Assembly (NCBI GenBank): GCA_947625255.1
Contig: CANQNT010000011.1
Span: forward strand, 48,650-112,649
DNA: 64,000 nucleotides
Direction of reading: 5' to 3'
Source of the DNA: an uncultured Acetatifactor sp.
Lineage (GTDB): Bacteria > Bacillota > Clostridia > Lachnospirales > Lachnospiraceae
A program made the translations under genes and the position numbers. This document shows positions 52,813-60,910 of the stretch, in pieces (the first letter of the stretch is position 1; each line of letters begins with the position of its first letter). The notes beneath the pieces are model-generated. The model saw only the letters and a program-made list of their open reading frames with translations, was not told where the DNA came from and ran no database searches.

Positions 52813-54747
52813 ATGATGAAGATCACATTGAAAGACGGCTCCGTTAAGGAGTACGCACAGAGCATGAGCGTGTACGAAATCGCAAAGGATATCAGCGAGG
52901 GTCTGGCAAGAGTGGCCTGCTGCGGTATGGTGAACGGCAAGGCAGTGGATCTGCGCACCATGGTGGACGCGGATGCGGAGGTCAGCATCCTGACCGTTAA
53001 GGATGCGGAAGGGCTGAGCACTCTGCGCCATACTGCCAGCCATGTGATGGCCCAGGCGGTGAAGCGCCTCTATCCCGGCGTGAAACTGGCCATCGGACCT
53101 TCCATTGCGGAAGGATTTTACTATGATATGGATTTTGAATCTCCTCTAACCAGCGATGATTTTGGCAAGATCGAGGAGGAGATGCGCAAGATCATCAAGG
53201 ACGATCTGAAGATCGAGCGCTTTACCCTGCCCAGGGCGGAGGCCATTGCCTTTATGCAGGAGAAAGGGGAGCCGTATAAGGTGGAGCTGATTCAGGATCT
53301 GCCGGAAGACGCGGAGATCAGCTTCTACAAGCAGGGAGAGTTCGTGGATTTGTGCGCCGGCCCTCACCTGATGAGCACCAGGGGAGTGGGAAAGGCTTTC
53401 CGTATCATGAGTCTGGCGGGGGCCTACTGGCGCGGAAACGAGCATAACAAGATGCTTACAAGACTATACGCCACCGCTTTTGCCAGGAAAGAGGAGCTGG
53501 ATGCCTATATCACCATGATGGAAGAGGCTAAGAAGAGAGACCATCGGAAGCTGGGCAAGGAGCTGGGCTTGTTTATGATGAATGATGCGGGTCCGGGATT
53601 TCCGTTCTTCCTTCCCAAGGGCATGACTTTGAAGAATACTCTTCTGGATTATTGGAGAGAGCTGCACAGAAAAGCCGGTTATGTGGAGATTTCCACCCCC
53701 ATCATTTTGAACAGAAGTCTGTGGGAAACCTCCGGTCACTGGGATCATTATAAAAACAATATGTATACCACGGTCATCGATGACCAGGATTACGCCATTA
53801 AACCCATGAACTGCCCCGGCGGCGTATTGGTCTATGCCTCTGAGGCTCGTTCCTACAGAGATCTGCCCCTGCGCATGGGCGAACTGGGAATTGTGCATCG
53901 CCATGAAAAATCCGGCCAGCTTCATGGGCTGATGCGCGTGCGCTGTTTCACGCAGGATGATGCGCATATCTTCATGACACCGGAGCAGATCAAAGACGAG
54001 ATCAAGGGCGTGGTGGCCCTGATCAATGAGGTTTATTCCCTGTTTGGCTTCCAGTATCATGTGGAACTGTCTACCAGACCGGAAGATTCCATGGGAAGCG
54101 ACGAGGATTGGGAAATGGCTACTTCCGCCCTTCAGGGCGCGCTGGAGGAACTGGGTCTGCCCTATGTGATCAATGAGGGCGACGGCGCTTTCTACGGTCC
54201 TAAGATTGACTTCCATCTGGTGGACTGCATCGGAAGAACCTGGCAGTGCGGTACGATTCAATTGGATTTCCAGCTGCCGCAGCGTTTCGGACTGGAATAT
54301 ATCGGTGCTGACAGCGAGAAGCATAGGCCTATTATGATTCACCGCGTGGTGTTCGGTTCCATCGAACGCTTTATCGGTATCCTGATTGAGCACTACGCAG
54401 GCGCTTTCCCGACCTGGCTTGCTCCCGTGCAGGTGAAAGTGCTGCCGATTTCTGATAAGTATATGGATTATGCTTCCAAGGTGAAAGCGGCACTGGACGA
54501 GGCCAATATCCGGGCAGAGCTGGATACCCGTTCTGAAAAGATAGGCTATAAGATCAGGGAGGCCCAGATGGCGAAGATTCCTTATATGCTGGTGGTTGGC
54601 CAGAAAGAAGAGGAAGAAGGATGCGTGTCCGTCAGAAGCAGATTTGCCGGGGATGAAGGAATGAGGAATCTGGACGAGTTTATCGGGCAGATTCAGGAAG
54701 AGATCCGGACCAGGGAGAGCCGTGCGGCAAGTTCGCAGGAAAAGTGA
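52813..54747 (+). CDS. thrS: Threonyl-tRNA synthetase
   Basis: Class II synthetase, about 644 aa. N-terminal TGS domain (KITLKDGSVKEYAQSMSVYE), an editing domain with HTASHVMAQAV near 75 and DLCAGPHLMST near 185, the catalytic domain with MNCPGGVLVYASEARSYRDL near 335 and HRHEKSGQLHGLMRVRCFTQ, and a C-terminal anticodon-binding domain. Two ATGs (52813 and 52816) follow AAGGA; either could be the start. Regulated by the upstream T-box. Confidence 0.96.
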   Translation: MMKITLKDGSVKEYAQSMSVYEIAKDISEGLARVACCGMVNGKAVDLRTMVDADAEVSILTVKDAEGLSTLRHTASHVMAQAVKRLYPGVKLAIGPSIAEGFYYDMDFESPLTSDDFGKIEEEMRKIIKDDLKIERFTLPRAEAIAFMQEKGEPYKVELIQDLPEDAEISFYKQGEFVDLCAGPHLMSTRGVGKAFRIMSLAGAYWRGNEHNKMLTRLYATAFARKEELDAYITMMEEAKKRDHRKLGKELGLFMMNDAGPGFPFFLPKGMTLKNTLLDYWRELHRKAGYVEISTPIILNRSLWETSGHWDHYKNNMYTTVIDDQDYAIKPMNCPGGVLVYASEARSYRDLPLRMGELGIVHRHEKSGQLHGLMRVRCFTQDDAHIFMTPEQIKDEIKGVVALINEVYSLFGFQYHVELSTRPEDSMGSDEDWEMATSALQGALEELGLPYVINEGDGAFYGPKIDFHLVDCIGRTWQCGTIQLDFQLPQRFGLEYIGADSEKHRPIMIHRVVFGSIERFIGILIEHYAGAFPTWLAPVQVKVLPISDKYMDYASKVKAALDEANIRAELDTRSEKIGYKIREAQMAKIPYMLVVGQKEEEEGCVSVRSRFAGDEGMRNLDEFIGQIQEEIRTRESRAASSQEK

Positions 54748-54803
54748 TCGGCTGCTGCTGGAGGAGATGGTATGGACTTGCTTGGGGGAAACGGAGCAGG
54801 GGA

Positions 54804-55037
54804 TCAGATCGTTTTCAGGTGGATATCATGAGGATTCTTGTGATATCCACTTTTTTTGTTAGAGGCTGAGTCGGAGACGGGGAGTTGGTGGTATGGATGG
54901 GATTTAGGTTTGGGGGATGGGGAATAGTTCAAAATCACTACAACAGACCTTTTGCTTTTTGCTCGTTTCGCAATATATTCGATCAAGCTGCAAGTAAAAA
55001 ACAGATCGTTTTCCTTATGATTTTCCCGCCCGGTCAT
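54804..55037 (-). pseudogene. Small ORF with good ribosome site, probable gene remnant
   Basis: The minus-strand frame starts MTGRENHKENDLFFTCSLIEYIAKR at 55037, with GAGGAGGTAAC placed well before it. The first ~30 residues look like a real protein start: a hydrophobic-aromatic patch followed by a basic helix, as in small uncharacterised Clostridial proteins. The rest is proline- and lysine-rich and runs through the thrS terminator, as out-of-frame sequence would. I read it as the truncated 5' end of a small gene, without naming it. Confidence 0.35.
54819..54857 (+). terminator. Terminator after thrS
   Basis: Perfect 10-bp stem (54819-54828 with 54841-54850) followed by seven T. Confidence 0.85.
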
Positions 55038-55109
55038 AGAGTTACCTCCTCGCTTGCAACAAATTCCAGACACTTAAGTGCGGCATCTGTACAGAAGTTG
55101 ATTTATAAA

Positions 55110-55156
55110 AAATCCAGGACCCCAACTCCCCAAAACGGGAATTCGATCCTGGATTT
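55110..55156 (-). terminator. Terminator of the EctB-type gene
   Basis: 10-bp stem (55110-55119 with 55147-55156). On the minus strand it is followed by a run of T, and it lies about 50 bases past the aminotransferase stop. Confidence 0.8.
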
Positions 55157-55203
55157 CTTTAACTATCAAACATAAGTCCTATACAAAGCGCGGCGCCCAT
55201 CAT

Positions 55204-56463
55204 TTAATGATCCGCCAACACATCTTCACAAACGGCTTTCAAGATATTCAGTCCCTCCATCAGCGTCTCCTCCGGTATCAGGAGAGGAGGCATGAGCTTC
55301 AGTACCTGATCCTTGCGGCCCGCTTTCTCCAGCACCAGATTGCGCTTGAAGCATCCCTGCTGCAGCTTCTTGGTAATGGACCCATCGATCTTGGAGGTAT
55401 CAATGCCCCAGATCATGCCGATGCCGCGAATGTCAATGTCCTTGTGAAGCGGTTTAATATTCGTTTCCAGAAAGTCCTTGATCAGGGCTTCTTTTTTCTG
55501 TACGATGCTGTCCATATCCAGCTTCTGATAGAGCTGGATGGCGGTTTTGGAACCCACGAAAGCCAGTTGATTTCCCCGGAAAGTTCCGTTATGCTCCGCA
55601 GGCTGGAAAAGATCGATTTCCGGCTTGATCAGCAGCAGGGAAAGGGGCAGACCCAGTCCGCTGATGGACTTGGAAAGCGTTACCATGTCGGGCACGATGC
55701 CGGCTCTTTCAAAAGAGAAGAAGTGTCCGGTTCTGCCCACGCCTACCTGAATGTCGTCCACGATCATCAGGATATCGTAGCGGTCACAGATGGCGCGAAG
55801 CTTTTGCAGCCATTCCACGGGCGCCACATTGATGCCGCCCTCCGCCTGCACGGTCTCCAGAATGATGGCGGCCGGGAAGTCAATCCCGGAATGGTCGTCC
55901 GTCAGAACACTCTCCAGATATTCCAGGGACAAGTCAGGGTCAGGAAAAGCGTTGAAGTAAGGCAGAAACGAGATATTTCCCAGAGGAACGCCCGCTCCGT
56001 GTCTGGAAAATGAATCACTGCTGGCAGCCAAGGCACCCAGGCTCATTCCGTGGAAAGCACCCGAAAAGGCGATGATGTTCGTGCGCTGCTTTACTTTTCT
56101 GGCCAGCTTCAAGGCGGCTTCCACGGCGTTGGTTCCCGTGGGACCGCAGGACATGACTCTGTAAGTTAAGTTACGAGGTTTTAAAAGGTCGTTTTCAATG
56201 GTGGACAAGAGCTGCTCTCTGGCAGGCGTAAACATGTCCAAGGCGTGAAGAATGTTATCTTCTTGCAGATACTCTAAAATCGCCTCTTTGATAAGAGGAT
56301 GGTTGTGACCAAAATTCAAGGCTCCTGCTCCGGCAAAAAAGTCGATATACTGATTGCCCTCCTGATCGGTCAGAGTAGCATTGCTCCCTTTTACAAAGGA
56401 AACCGGAAAATTACGCGAGTAAGATCTGACGTTAGATTCCATGCGCTCAAATGTTTGATCCAT
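55204..56463 (-). CDS. ectB: EctB-type class III aminotransferase (diaminobutyrate/2-oxoglutarate)
   Basis: PLP enzyme, 419 aa. The pattern FFAGAGALNFGHNHP near 45, GPTGTNAVEAALKLARK near 105, AFSGAFHGMSLGALA, DDIQVGVGRTG near 225 and the PLP lysine in VTLSKSISGLGLP near 255 is that of EctB, which makes L-2,4-diaminobutyrate from aspartate semialdehyde. The start is the ATG at 56463 after AGGAGG; a longer frame to 56502 passes through that site. No ectA or ectC lies beside it, so diaminobutyrate may serve something other than ectoine. Family confident, substrate less so. Confidence 0.85.
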   Translation of the reverse strand: MDQTFERMESNVRSYSRNFPVSFVKGSNATLTDQEGNQYIDFFAGAGALNFGHNHPLIKEAILEYLQEDNILHALDMFTPAREQLLSTIENDLLKPRNLTYRVMSCGPTGTNAVEAALKLARKVKQRTNIIAFSGAFHGMSLGALAASSDSFSRHGAGVPLGNISFLPYFNAFPDPDLSLEYLESVLTDDHSGIDFPAAIILETVQAEGGINVAPVEWLQKLRAICDRYDILMIVDDIQVGVGRTGHFFSFERAGIVPDMVTLSKSISGLGLPLSLLLIKPEIDLFQPAEHNGTFRGNQLAFVGSKTAIQLYQKLDMDSIVQKKEALIKDFLETNIKPLHKDIDIRGIGMIWGIDTSKIDGSITKKLQQGCFKRNLVLEKAGRKDQVLKLMPPLLIPEETLMEGLNILKAVCEDVLADH

Positions 56464-56683
56464 AGCTGTGTAAGTCCTCCTGTAATATAAAATTTTATCC
56501 ATCTGTTTACGGCATTGTGAGTTTAGAGTATTTGCAACCGCCTCTCGATTCGCCGAATAGTATGATGTTTTTTAAAACCTTCCTTTCCCATGTTCGATGG
56601 TAATTATGAATGTTGTACCAAATAAATTTATATAATATTACGGGGTATAAGTCAAGCGATTTTTAAAAAAATGGAAAGAAAAG

Positions 56684-56724
56684 GGACCTCCAGAATCATG
56701 CTTTGGATCATGCCTGGGAGGTCC
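56684..56724 (-). terminator. Terminator of the DUF1846 gene
   Basis: Eight-base outer stem (56684-56691 with 56717-56724) and an inner ATCATG/CATGAT-type pairing. On the minus strand it is followed by CTTTTCTTTCC and T7. Confidence 0.75.
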
Positions 56725-56750
56725 ATGAAAATAGGCTGCGGCAAAGCCTT

Positions 56751-58214
56751 TCAGGCCTTGTATTTCGGCTCACAGGTCACGTCGCATTCCAGTTTTTGGA
56801 ATATGCGCTTGTCCACGGAGGAGAGCATCACGCTGGAATGAACCTGACAGCCCTTTAACTTGGGCAGATTGCTGAGTGCCAGGGAGGCATCCCCGTTCTG
56901 GGCCGCGGTGGCGGACAGGGCGATCAGCACTTCATCCGTATGGAGTCTGGGATTGCGGCTGCCCAGGTACTTGGTTTTCAGATCCTGAATCGGGGCAATG
57001 GCTTTTGGAGAAATAATATGCTTTTCGTGGGGCAGGCCGGACAGCTCTTTCAGGGCGTTGAGCAAAACGGCGGCGCTGGGACCCAGGAGATTCCCCGTCT
57101 TGCCGGTGATAATACGGCCATCCGGTAATTCCAGGGCGACGGCGGGGGCATTGGTGTCTTCGGCTCTCTGCAGGGCGGGAAGCACGGTGTGCCTGTCGTT
57201 GACGGTGAGGTGTTCCTGGCGCATGAGAAGCTGGATCTTAAGCACCTCTTCCTCGGTGTGTGTACCGTCCGCCACGCCGGCCGCCGCCTGATAATACCGA
57301 CGGATGATTTCTTGTCGGGAGGCCTCTCTGCAGACCTCGTCATCAATGATACAATTGCCCGCCATATTCACACCCATGTCGGTGGGGGACTGGTAAGGGC
57401 TTTTTCCGAAAATCTTCTCAAATGTGGCGTTCAGGACGGGAAAAATCTCCACATCGCGATTGTAATTTACCGCGGTTTGTCCATAGGCCTCCAAGTGGAA
57501 CGGGTCAATCATGTTGATATCGTTTAAATCGGCCGTGGCGGCCTCGTAAGCCAGATTGACCGGATGCTTCAGGGGCAGATTCCAGATGGGGAAGGTTTCG
57601 AATTTGGCATAGCCCGCCTGTATCCCGCGCTTATGTTCATGGTATAACTGGGAGAGGCACGTGCTCATTTTACCGCTGCCGGGACCGGGAGCCGTGACTA
57701 CCACCAGGGGTCTGGAGGTTTCGATATAATCGTTTTTGCCGTAACCGGCGTCGCTGACAATGAGCGGGACATTAGCCGGATAGCCGGGAATGAGGTAATG
57801 GTGGTAGACCTTGAGCCCCAGGTTCTCCAATCGTTTCTGAAATAACGTGGCGTTGTGCTGAGCCGACCACTTCGTGAGGACCACGCTCCCCACATAGAAT
57901 CCTCTGGATCGGAAAGCGTCCACCAGACGGATCACGTCATTGTCATAGGTGATTCCCAGATCGGCTCGGATTTTGTTCTTTTCAACATCTTCGGCGCTGA
58001 CAACCATGACGATCTCGGCCTGAGGGGCGAGCTGCGTCAGCATCTGGAGCTTGCTGTCCGCCGCAAAGCCGGGCAGTACGCGGGAAGCATGATAATCATC
58101 AAAAAGTTTGCCGCCGAATTCCAGATAAAGCTTGCCGCCGAATTGTCCGATCCGTTCCATAATGTGCTCAGACTGCATCTTAAGGTATTTCGCGTTGTCA
58201 AATCCCAGTTTCAT
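56751..58214 (-). CDS. DUF1846 domain-containing protein
   Basis: 487 aa, one full-length DUF1846 domain, starting KLGFDNAKYLKMQSEHIMER. A P-loop-like TAPGPGSGKMSTCLSQ lies near residue 180, and PVNLAYEAATADLNDINMID near 225 is characteristic. Family structures show a nucleotide-binding fold, but the activity has not been assigned. The ATG at 58214 has AAAAGGG upstream on the minus strand. Soluble, single gene, with its own terminator. Confidence 0.92.
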   Translation of the reverse strand: MKLGFDNAKYLKMQSEHIMERIGQFGGKLYLEFGGKLFDDYHASRVLPGFAADSKLQMLTQLAPQAEIVMVVSAEDVEKNKIRADLGITYDNDVIRLVDAFRSRGFYVGSVVLTKWSAQHNATLFQKRLENLGLKVYHHYLIPGYPANVPLIVSDAGYGKNDYIETSRPLVVVTAPGPGSGKMSTCLSQLYHEHKRGIQAGYAKFETFPIWNLPLKHPVNLAYEAATADLNDINMIDPFHLEAYGQTAVNYNRDVEIFPVLNATFEKIFGKSPYQSPTDMGVNMAGNCIIDDEVCREASRQEIIRRYYQAAAGVADGTHTEEEVLKIQLLMRQEHLTVNDRHTVLPALQRAEDTNAPAVALELPDGRIITGKTGNLLGPSAAVLLNALKELSGLPHEKHIISPKAIAPIQDLKTKYLGSRNPRLHTDEVLIALSATAAQNGDASLALSNLPKLKGCQVHSSVMLSSVDKRIFQKLECDVTCEPKYKA

Positions 58215-58300
58215 GTGTTTACCCTTTTCTTTCGTTGCAAGTGATCAGTAACAAGTCGTCTTATTTTACCACACTTTCCCTCATTTAGGAAATGATAAAT

Positions 58301-58330
58301 GTATAGTTTTTGAAAAAAATATAGATACTA
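58301..58330 (+). promoter_or_regulatory. Candidate sigma-G promoter upstream of the DUF1540 gene
   Basis: GTATA at 58301-58305, exactly 18 bases, GATACTA at 58324-58330. This fits the sigma-G pattern (gHATR, 18 bases, CATACTA) with one mismatch. It lies about 170 bases before the gene; a forespore role is inference. Confidence 0.4.
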
Positions 58331-58502
58331 ATGATTGTCGCAGGAGCGGATTTTTGTGTGCGCAAGGCTGTTCCGGCGGTCTTTGGCGGTCGCAAAGCGG
58401 CAAAAGACAATGGCCGGTGTATTCTGTGCGAAAAGTGTGCCGTGTACCCGGAGCAAAAATTTTATGACGGAGAGGCCCTTTAGGGCGGAAAAGGAGGAAA
58501 TC

Positions 58503-58823
58503 ATGGCGGATTTGAGATGTGGAGTAGAAAATTGTACCTATAATAAGGAAAAGCTTTGCAGCAAGGGAGACATTATGGTGGGCGGCAGACACGCCTGCTG
58601 TACGGATGAAACCTGCTGCGAAAGTTTTATTCAGCAGAGAGAGGGGCATGACAGCTTTGTGAGTTCCATAGAGCATCCCAGCAGAACCATCAGTATTGAC
58701 TGTGAGGCCGTCAAGTGCTATTATAACAGCAATTACAAGTGCGTTGCTGAGCATGTGGACATCAAGGGCTGCGGTGCCTGCGACTGCAGGGAGACCTCCT
58801 GCGTCACGTTTCGTGAGAAATGA
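58503..58823 (+). CDS. DUF1540 cysteine-rich protein
   Basis: 106 aa with two copies of the DUF1540 cysteine motif: CGVENCTYNKEKLC near residue 6 and CEAVKCYYNSNYKC near 65, each followed by further paired cysteines (ACCTDETCCESF, GCGACDCRETSC). It probably binds metal or forms disulfides; the family is common in spore-formers but without a known function. AAAAGGAGGAAATC is a strong ribosome site for the ATG at 58503; the longer in-frame extension upstream is rejected. Confidence 0.92.
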   Translation: MADLRCGVENCTYNKEKLCSKGDIMVGGRHACCTDETCCESFIQQREGHDSFVSSIEHPSRTISIDCEAVKCYYNSNYKCVAEHVDIKGCGACDCRETSCVTFREK

Positions 58824-58926
58824 ACGCTGGACGGCAAAGATGACGGTGAAGCAAAGGTGAGCGTACGGACTCCGTAGAAATTTGTTATTGACGCGGTTTT
58901 TATTTTTGTGACTTTTGAAAAAATTC

Positions 58927-58955
58927 TTGACAGAAAGCACTGGGAGTGGTATGCT
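58927..58955 (+). promoter_or_regulatory. SigA promoter of infC-rpmI-rplT
   Basis: TTGACA at 58927-58932, 17 bases, TATGCT at 58950-58955. It lies 229 bases before infC, leaving a long structured leader. Confidence 0.85.
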
Positions 58956-58961
58956 GAGAAA

Positions 58962-59183
58962 AGCATATGGGAAATATGTGGCAGCAAGCAGAGTATCCAC
59001 TCTCACCTTACGACAAGCGGGTTGTAAGCGTTCATCATTTACAGGGTTACGAACGTGGTTCGTATCCGTGCGTGCGGAAATGGGAAGTGGATAGTTATGC
59101 TATCCACTTTTTTTCGTATAAGGATGTCCGTGAGGCGAGGCATCCGTCAGATATGCAGTATTTTCTTATGGAGGTATAAGGCA
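58962..59183 (+). promoter_or_regulatory. infC leader with attenuator
   Basis: A 220-base leader of the kind that controls infC-rpmI-rplT by premature termination in Firmicutes (L20 leader type). A 10-bp terminator stem (59085-59094 with 59100-59109) ends in a T-run to 59114. The sequence TATCCACT at 58994-59001 can pair with AGTGGATA in the 5' arm, a clear alternative antiterminator. Repression by L20 is known in Bacillus; here it is inferred from layout. Confidence 0.75.
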
Positions 59184-59690
59184 ATTAGCGAATTAATGAT
59201 TAATGAACAGATCAGAGACAAGGAAGTACGTCTGATCGGTAAAGAGGGGCAGCAATTGGGGATTATGTCTGCGAAAGACGCGCAGAAGCTGGCGGATGAA
59301 GCGGGATTGGATCTGGTGAAGATCGCGCCTACGGCGAAGCCGCCGGTATGTAAGATCGTTGACTATGGAAAGTTCAAATATGAACAGACCAGAAAGGAAA
59401 AGGAAGCCAAGAAGAAGCAAAAGGTGGTGGAGATCAAGGAGATTCGTCTGTCCCCGAATATCGATACCAATGATTTGAACACAAAGGTGACAGCCGCCAG
59501 GAAGTTCCTTATGAAAGGCGACAGAGTAAAGGTGACTCTGCGTTTCCGTGGACGTGAGATGGCACATATGAACACGACGAAGCACATTCTGGACGATTTC
59601 GCCCAGAGCTTATCCGATATCGCGGTGATGGAGAAGGCACCAAAGGTAGAGGGACGAAGCATGACAATGTTTTTAACTGAAAAGCGATAA
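59184..59690 (+). CDS. infC: Translation initiation factor IF-3 (AUU start)
   Basis: IF-3 keeps the ribosomal subunits apart and checks the start codon. 168 aa from the ATT at 59184: GGAGG at 59170-59174 lies nine bases before it, whereas the first ATG (59196) is 21 bases away. The reading is SELMINEQIRDKEVRLIG after the start. infC is known for AUU starts in other bacteria because IF-3 then discriminates against its own mRNA. N-domain, basic linker (KYEQTRKEKEAKKKQK) and C-domain are all present. Confidence 0.92.
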   Translation: MSELMINEQIRDKEVRLIGKEGQQLGIMSAKDAQKLADEAGLDLVKIAPTAKPPVCKIVDYGKFKYEQTRKEKEAKKKQKVVEIKEIRLSPNIDTNDLNTKVTAARKFLMKGDRVKVTLRFRGREMAHMNTTKHILDDFAQSLSDIAVMEKAPKVEGRSMTMFLTEKR

Positions 59691-59735
59691 TTCGTACAGT
59701 TAAAATAGATTAAGCAAAATTAGGAGGATGTAGTT

Positions 59736-59933
59736 ATGCCCAAAATGAAGACAAGCAGATCGGCTGCAAAGCGTTTTAAGTTGACAGGAAACGGTAAGCT
59801 GAAGAGAAACAAAGCTTACAAGAGCCATATCTTGACCAAGAAGACCACCAAGAGGAAGCGCAATCTTAGAAAGCCTGCGATTACCGATGCAACAAATGTT
59901 AAGACGATGAAGAGGATCATGCCGTATTTATAA
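59736..59933 (+). CDS. rpmI: 50S ribosomal protein L35
   Basis: 65-aa basic protein, [20 protein letters not shown] at the start and [20 protein letters not shown] near the end, full family length. It lies in the conserved infC-rpmI-rplT order with AGGAGG upstream. Co-transcribed behind the leader. Confidence 0.97.
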   Translation: MPKMKTSRSAAKRFKLTGNGKLKRNKAYKSHILTKKTTKRKRNLRKPAITDATNVKTMKRIMPYL

Positions 59934-59957
59934 TTCAAGGTAGGAGGAAGAGAGACA

Positions 59958-60314
59958 ATGGCAAGAATTAAAGGCGGTTTAAACGCTAAGAAGAGACATA
60001 ATAGAGTATTAAAGCTGGCAAAAGGCTACAGAGGCGCCAGAAGCAAGCAGTACAGAGTGGCAAAGCAATCCGTGATGAGGGCTCTGACCAGCTCCTACAT
60101 TGGAAGAAAGCAGAGAAAGCGTGATTTCAGAAAGCTCTGGATCGCCCGTATCAACGCGGCTGCGAGACTGAACGGCATCTCCTACAGCAGGCTGATGCAT
60201 GGTCTGAAGCTGGCCAATGTGGATATCAACAGAAAGATGCTGGCTGAGATGGCGGTAAGCGATGCGGCAGGTTTCACTACCCTGGCGGAGCTGGCAAAGT
60301 CCAAGCTCGCGTAA
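59958..60314 (+). CDS. rplT: 50S ribosomal protein L20
   Basis: 118 aa, [20 protein letters not shown] at the start, long basic N-terminal helix then a globular part. L20 binds 23S rRNA early in assembly and, in Bacillus, represses its own operon through the leader. AGGAGGAAG precedes the ATG. Last gene of the operon; a terminator follows at 60400. Confidence 0.97.
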   Translation: MARIKGGLNAKKRHNRVLKLAKGYRGARSKQYRVAKQSVMRALTSSYIGRKQRKRDFRKLWIARINAAARLNGISYSRLMHGLKLANVDINRKMLAEMAVSDAAGFTTLAELAKSKLA

Positions 60315-60399
60315 GGTTTGCCTGCCTGAATGACAGGAGAGACAGTGCGAAGGCCCTGCCGTCTTGCACGGCGTATGTTGCCCCGCGTCGGATTTGGTT

Positions 60400-60439
60400 G
60401 GAACCAGTTGAGGAAAGTCGACTGGTTCCAAAAATTTTT
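60400..60439 (+). terminator. Terminator after rplT
   Basis: Nine-base stem (60400-60408 with 60421-60429), then AAAAATTTTTG. Confidence 0.75.
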
Positions 60440-60440
60440 G

Positions 60441-60469
60441 TTTACAATTCCTATAAGATGTGGTAAAAT
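60441..60469 (+). promoter_or_regulatory. SigA promoter of the tRNA cluster
   Basis: TTTACA at 60441-60446, 17 bases, TAAAAT at 60464-60469, 16 bases ahead of tRNA-Gly. Confidence 0.75.
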
Positions 60470-60484
60470 AGGTTTTGTTGTTAG

Positions 60485-60555
60485 GCAGATATGGTTCATC
60501 GGTAGAACGCTAGCTTCCCAAGCTGGAAAGGCGGGTTCGACTCCCGTTATCTGCT
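60485..60555 (+). tRNA. tRNA-Gly (CCC)
   Basis: 71 bases. Acceptor stem GCAGATA (60485-60491) with TATCTGC (60548-60554), discriminator T. The D-arm with GGTTCATCGGTAGAAC, anticodon loop TTCCCAA (anticodon CCC, reads GGG), and T-arm GCGGGTTCGACTCCCG-type fold are all seen. CCA is not encoded. Followed by a hairpin at 60556-60578. Confidence 0.92.
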
Positions 60556-60578
60556 CTGTCCCGCGAAGCGGGAGACAG
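60556..60578 (+). terminator. Hairpin after tRNA-Gly
   Basis: CTGTC/GACAG outer and CCGC/GCGG inner stems around a GAA loop, followed by TTGTTTT. Possible processing or termination signal. Confidence 0.45.
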
Positions 60579-60584
60579 TTGTTT

Positions 60585-60610
60585 TCCTCGATAGCTCAAT
60601 GGTAGAGCAT
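60585..60610 (+). pseudogene. 5' third of a tRNA-Asn gene (duplicate fragment)
   Basis: 26 bases identical to the first 26 of the intact tRNA-Asn at 60666 (acceptor 5' strand, D-arm, start of anticodon stem). After it the sequence departs into unrelated DNA containing GGTTACAACCGGAAAG. No anticodon or T-arm follows, so it is not functional. It looks like the scar of an insertion, deletion or duplication at the tRNA. Confidence 0.88.
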
Positions 60611-60665
60611 GTGATATGGTTACAACCGGAAAGCTGTCAGAGAATTTCAAAAGAAAACTGAATAA

Positions 60666-60737
<72 letters not shown>

Positions 60738-60746
60738 CTTGGAAAG

Positions 60747-60774
60747 CCCGTAAACATCAGGTTTGCGGGTTTTT
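60747..60774 (+). terminator. Terminator after tRNA-Asn
   Basis: Nine-base stem (60747-60755 with 60761-60769, one G-U) followed by TTTTT. Confidence 0.85.
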
Positions 60775-60846
60775 GACATTCCGAGGAAACGTGCCTTGAC
60801 AGCACTGATGCGGTTACAACCGGAAAGAAATTTGAGCAGTTTTGTT

Positions 60847-60910
60847 AAGCGGAATCGCGTTACTTATTGGCCTGTAGATGGTTGATAGGCAGCGTGGTTC
60901 CGCTTTTTTA
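60847..60910 (+). terminator. Larger hairpin with U-tract
   Basis: Outer stem AAGCGGAA (60847-60854) with TTCCGCTT (60898-60905), an inner GCCT/AGGC stem, and TTTTT after it. No gene lies directly upstream, so it may end a short non-coding transcript or come from the mobile element. Confidence 0.55.

Noticed and set aside
58967..59179. 70-codon frame in the infC leader, possible leader peptide
   Set aside because: No ribosome site before the ATG and it spans the attenuator; the leader is explained by RNA structure.
60585..60610. A second functional tRNA
   Set aside because: Only the first 26 bases match; no anticodon loop or T-arm follows.
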